Under the pieces are notes generated by a model. The model ran no database searches and had not been told where the DNA came from. It saw nothing but the letters and a program-made list of their open reading frames with translations. The translations under genes and the position numbers were made by a program. Of a stretch of 64,000 nt of DNA, positions 62,513-64,000 are shown in pieces. Every line of letters begins with the position of its first letter. Position 1 is the first letter of the stretch. This DNA is from Oleiagrimonas citrea (GTDB taxonomy: Bacteria; Pseudomonadota; Gammaproteobacteria; Xanthomonadales; Rhodanobacteraceae), in NCBI RefSeq assembly GCF_012395255.1, contig NZ_JAAZQD010000002.1:310001-374000 (forward strand). Reading direction: 5' to 3'.

Positions 62513-63559
62513 TCAGGCCGTCGCGTCGTCGGGACCGACGCGCACCGCCAACTTGCCGAAGTTGGCGCCTTCGAGCATGCCGATGAAGGCTTCGGGTGCG
62601 CGCTCAAGGCCGTCGACAATGTCTTCGCGGTAATGCAACTTGCCGGCCGCCAGCCACGGCTGCATGGCGGCGAGGAATTCGCCGTAGCGGTCGCCGTAGT
62701 CGTCGAAGATGATGAAGCCCTGCATGCGGATGCGCTTCTTCAGCAGCGTGCCGGTGAGCAGCGGCAGACGATCCGGTCCGGGCGGCAGCTCGGTGGCGTT
62801 GTAGCTGGCGATCAGGCCGCACAGCGGAATGCGCGCCTTGCTGTTGAGCAGCGGCAGCACGGCGTCGAAGACCTTGCCGCCGACGTTCTCGAAATAGACG
62901 TCGATACCGTCCGGACACGCGGTCTTCAGCTGCTCGGCCATGTCCGCCTGACGGTGATCGATGCAGGCGTCGAAGCCCAGCGTGTCGGTGACGTAGTCGC
63001 ATTTTTCCTTGCCGCCGGCGATACCGACCACACGACAGCCGAGCAGCTTGGCGACCTGCCCCACCACCGACCCGACCGCGCCGGATGCAGCGGCCACCAC
63101 CACGGTCTCGCCAGCCTTGGGCTGGCCGATATCGGTCAGCCCCATATAGGCGGTGAAGCCCGGCATGCCGAGGATGCCCAGCGCCCACGACGGCGGCGCG
63201 CGCTGCGGGTCGAGCTTGAACAGGCCCTTGCCGTCGGACAGCGCGTAGTCCTGCCAGCCGCTGTAGGCCAGCACCCAGTCGCCTTCGGCGTAGTCGGGAT
63301 GCCTGGACTTCGCCACCCGGCACACCGTGCCGCCGACCATCAGCCCGCCAACTTCCACCGGCGCGGCGTACGAGGGCGCATCGCTCATGCGGCCGCGCAT
63401 GTATGGGTCCAGCGACAGGAACACTGTACGCAGCAGCACCTCGCCGTCGCCCGGCTCGGGCACCGCGTCGGTCTCCAGGCGGAAGTTGTCCGGCACCGGC
63501 GCGCCCTCGGGGCGCGAGGCCAGCACGAAGCGGCGGTTCTGATCGGAAGTCTGAGGCAT
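62513..63559 (-). CDS. NADP-dependent medium-chain oxidoreductase (CurA/PTGR-like)
   Basis: 348 residues. Zinc-independent MDR: FLSLDPYMRGRMSDAPSYA near the N-terminus, nucleotide-binding AAASGAVGSVVGQVAKLLG, then GIDVYFENVGGKVFDAVLP and RMQGFIIFDDYGDRY, all typical of CurA/leukotriene B4 dehydrogenase-like double-bond reductases. It reduces alpha,beta-unsaturated carbonyls with NADPH. It likely shares a transcript with the DJ-1 gene. Confidence 0.93.
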   Translation of the reverse strand: MPQTSDQNRRFVLASRPEGAPVPDNFRLETDAVPEPGDGEVLLRTVFLSLDPYMRGRMSDAPSYAAPVEVGGLMVGGTVCRVAKSRHPDYAEGDWVLAYSGWQDYALSDGKGLFKLDPQRAPPSWALGILGMPGFTAYMGLTDIGQPKAGETVVVAAASGAVGSVVGQVAKLLGCRVVGIAGGKEKCDYVTDTLGFDACIDHRQADMAEQLKTACPDGIDVYFENVGGKVFDAVLPLLNSKARIPLCGLIASYNATELPPGPDRLPLLTGTLLKKRIRMQGFIIFDDYGDRYGEFLAAMQPWLAAGKLHYREDIVDGLERAPEAFIGMLEGANFGKLAVRVGPDDATA

Positions 63560-63919
63560 CGAGAAGTGTCCTGGGTGATCGGCGAATGCAGGCCCTCATG
63601 GATGCTGTCGGATGCACGCGAATTCAACACCCCCGTGCCGGGCCGTTCAGCCGAAACTTCTGAATGAAAAAGAAAAACATGGTCTATTCGGAGGTTTTGC
63701 TATATCCTCCGCCGTGTCTTGCGGGTCGGATCGTCGACTTCCCTACGGATCCCCGCGGCCGCCAGCCCCGCTGTGCAGCCCGGCCCACGCCACTCGGCGT
63801 CCTTCGCATTGACCGGGCAGTCCGCCATCACGGCGTGCATCCGCCATATTCCCCACTCGCAGCGCGGTTCATCGGGAACGCTCCGAGTCGTCAAACCTGT
63901 CTTCACAGGTGGAGCTTTC
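63560..63919. other. Divergent promoter region
   Basis: 360 bases between the reductase and the partial helicase. An AT-rich stretch (63660-63710) includes GGAGG...TATATCCTCC, a small inverted repeat, and a long leader precedes the helicase start, as seen for cold-induced helicase genes. No gene seen. Confidence 0.4.
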
Positions 63920-64000
63920 ATGCATTTCGAATCTCTCGGGCTTTCGCCCGCGTTGCTGCGCGCGCTTGCCGATCAGGGCTACAACGAGCCCACGCCGATC
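63920..64000 (+). CDS. DEAD-box helicase, 5' end only (RhlE-like)
   Basis: The frame opens MHFESLGLSPALLRALADQG and continues YNEPTPI to the window end. F..LGL...LL.A....GY..PTPIQ is the Q-motif opening of DEAD-box helicases, closest to RhlE. GGTGGAG precedes the ATG. The rest lies outside the window. Confidence 0.8.
   Translation, partial: MHFESLGLSPALLRALADQGYNEPTPI

Noticed and set aside
1..64000. CRISPR array or integrated prophage
   Set aside because: No evenly spaced direct repeats with unique spacers and no phage structural or integrase genes were seen.

Overview
The window is high-GC bacterial chromosome. Gene families, gene order and dense packing suggest a gammaproteobacterium of the Lysobacterales/Xanthomonadales, perhaps Rhodanobacteraceae; this is inferred from content, since no rRNA or complete tRNA is present. 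Markers include the chain mltB-rlpA-D,D-carboxypeptidase-DUF493-lipB-lipA-prc, a B12-dependent ribonucleotide reductase split into two genes, and many secreted proteins with Xanthomonadales-type C-terminal beta domains.

Layout. 1-23.4 kb: a mosaic of housekeeping and secreted genes (5'-truncated diguanylate cyclase, threonine-aldolase-like enzyme, three large exported proteins, AraC regulator, 1-Cys peroxiredoxin, LemA pair, esterase, host-attachment and HPF-like proteins). Among them lie four genes that look like protein effectors: three paralogous M91 (NleD/XopG/HopH1-type) zinc proteases at 11.2, 21.1 and 22.9 kb, and a 584-residue protein made of two tandem repeats with a basic, NLS-like N-terminus. 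23.4-27.3 kb: an accessory patch with a collapsed divergent regulator/SDR pair (two broken gene fragments fused) and orphan membrane proteins. 27.8-31.7 kb: diguanylate cyclase, serine beta-lactamase-fold hydrolase, AhpD-like protein, RluA-type pseudouridine synthase. 31.6-37.6 kb: a rearranged island with an N-terminally truncated IS110/IS1111 transposase, two flanking duplications, at least five copies of a REP-like motif and, in visibly AT-richer DNA, an OLD-family ATPase/TOPRIM nuclease followed by a membrane-anchored coiled-coil protein, which may be a two-gene defence unit. 37.6-41.1 kb: nrdJ and its TSCPD-domain partner with a likely NrdR box. 41.3-52.2 kb: Do-type protease, PstS-like protein, M17 aminopeptidase, LprI-MliC fusion, DUF2164, DUF2726, two MFS transporters, a third diguanylate cyclase, DUF1203. 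52.2-64 kb: the envelope/lipoate operon, a DEAD-box helicase, a DJ-1/PfpI protein, a medium-chain reductase and the 5' end of a second DEAD-box helicase.

How genes work together. mltB, rlpA and the carboxypeptidase act on peptidoglycan, Prc is a periplasmic protease, and LipB/LipA make protein-bound lipoate; most of these genes touch or overlap, implying co-transcription. NrdJ and the TSCPD protein together give oxygen-independent dNTP synthesis. All three diguanylate cyclases keep GG(D/E)EF and an I-site, and no EAL or HD-GYP phosphodiesterase lies in the window. No type III or other secretion apparatus is in the window, so the effector reading rests on family resemblance alone.
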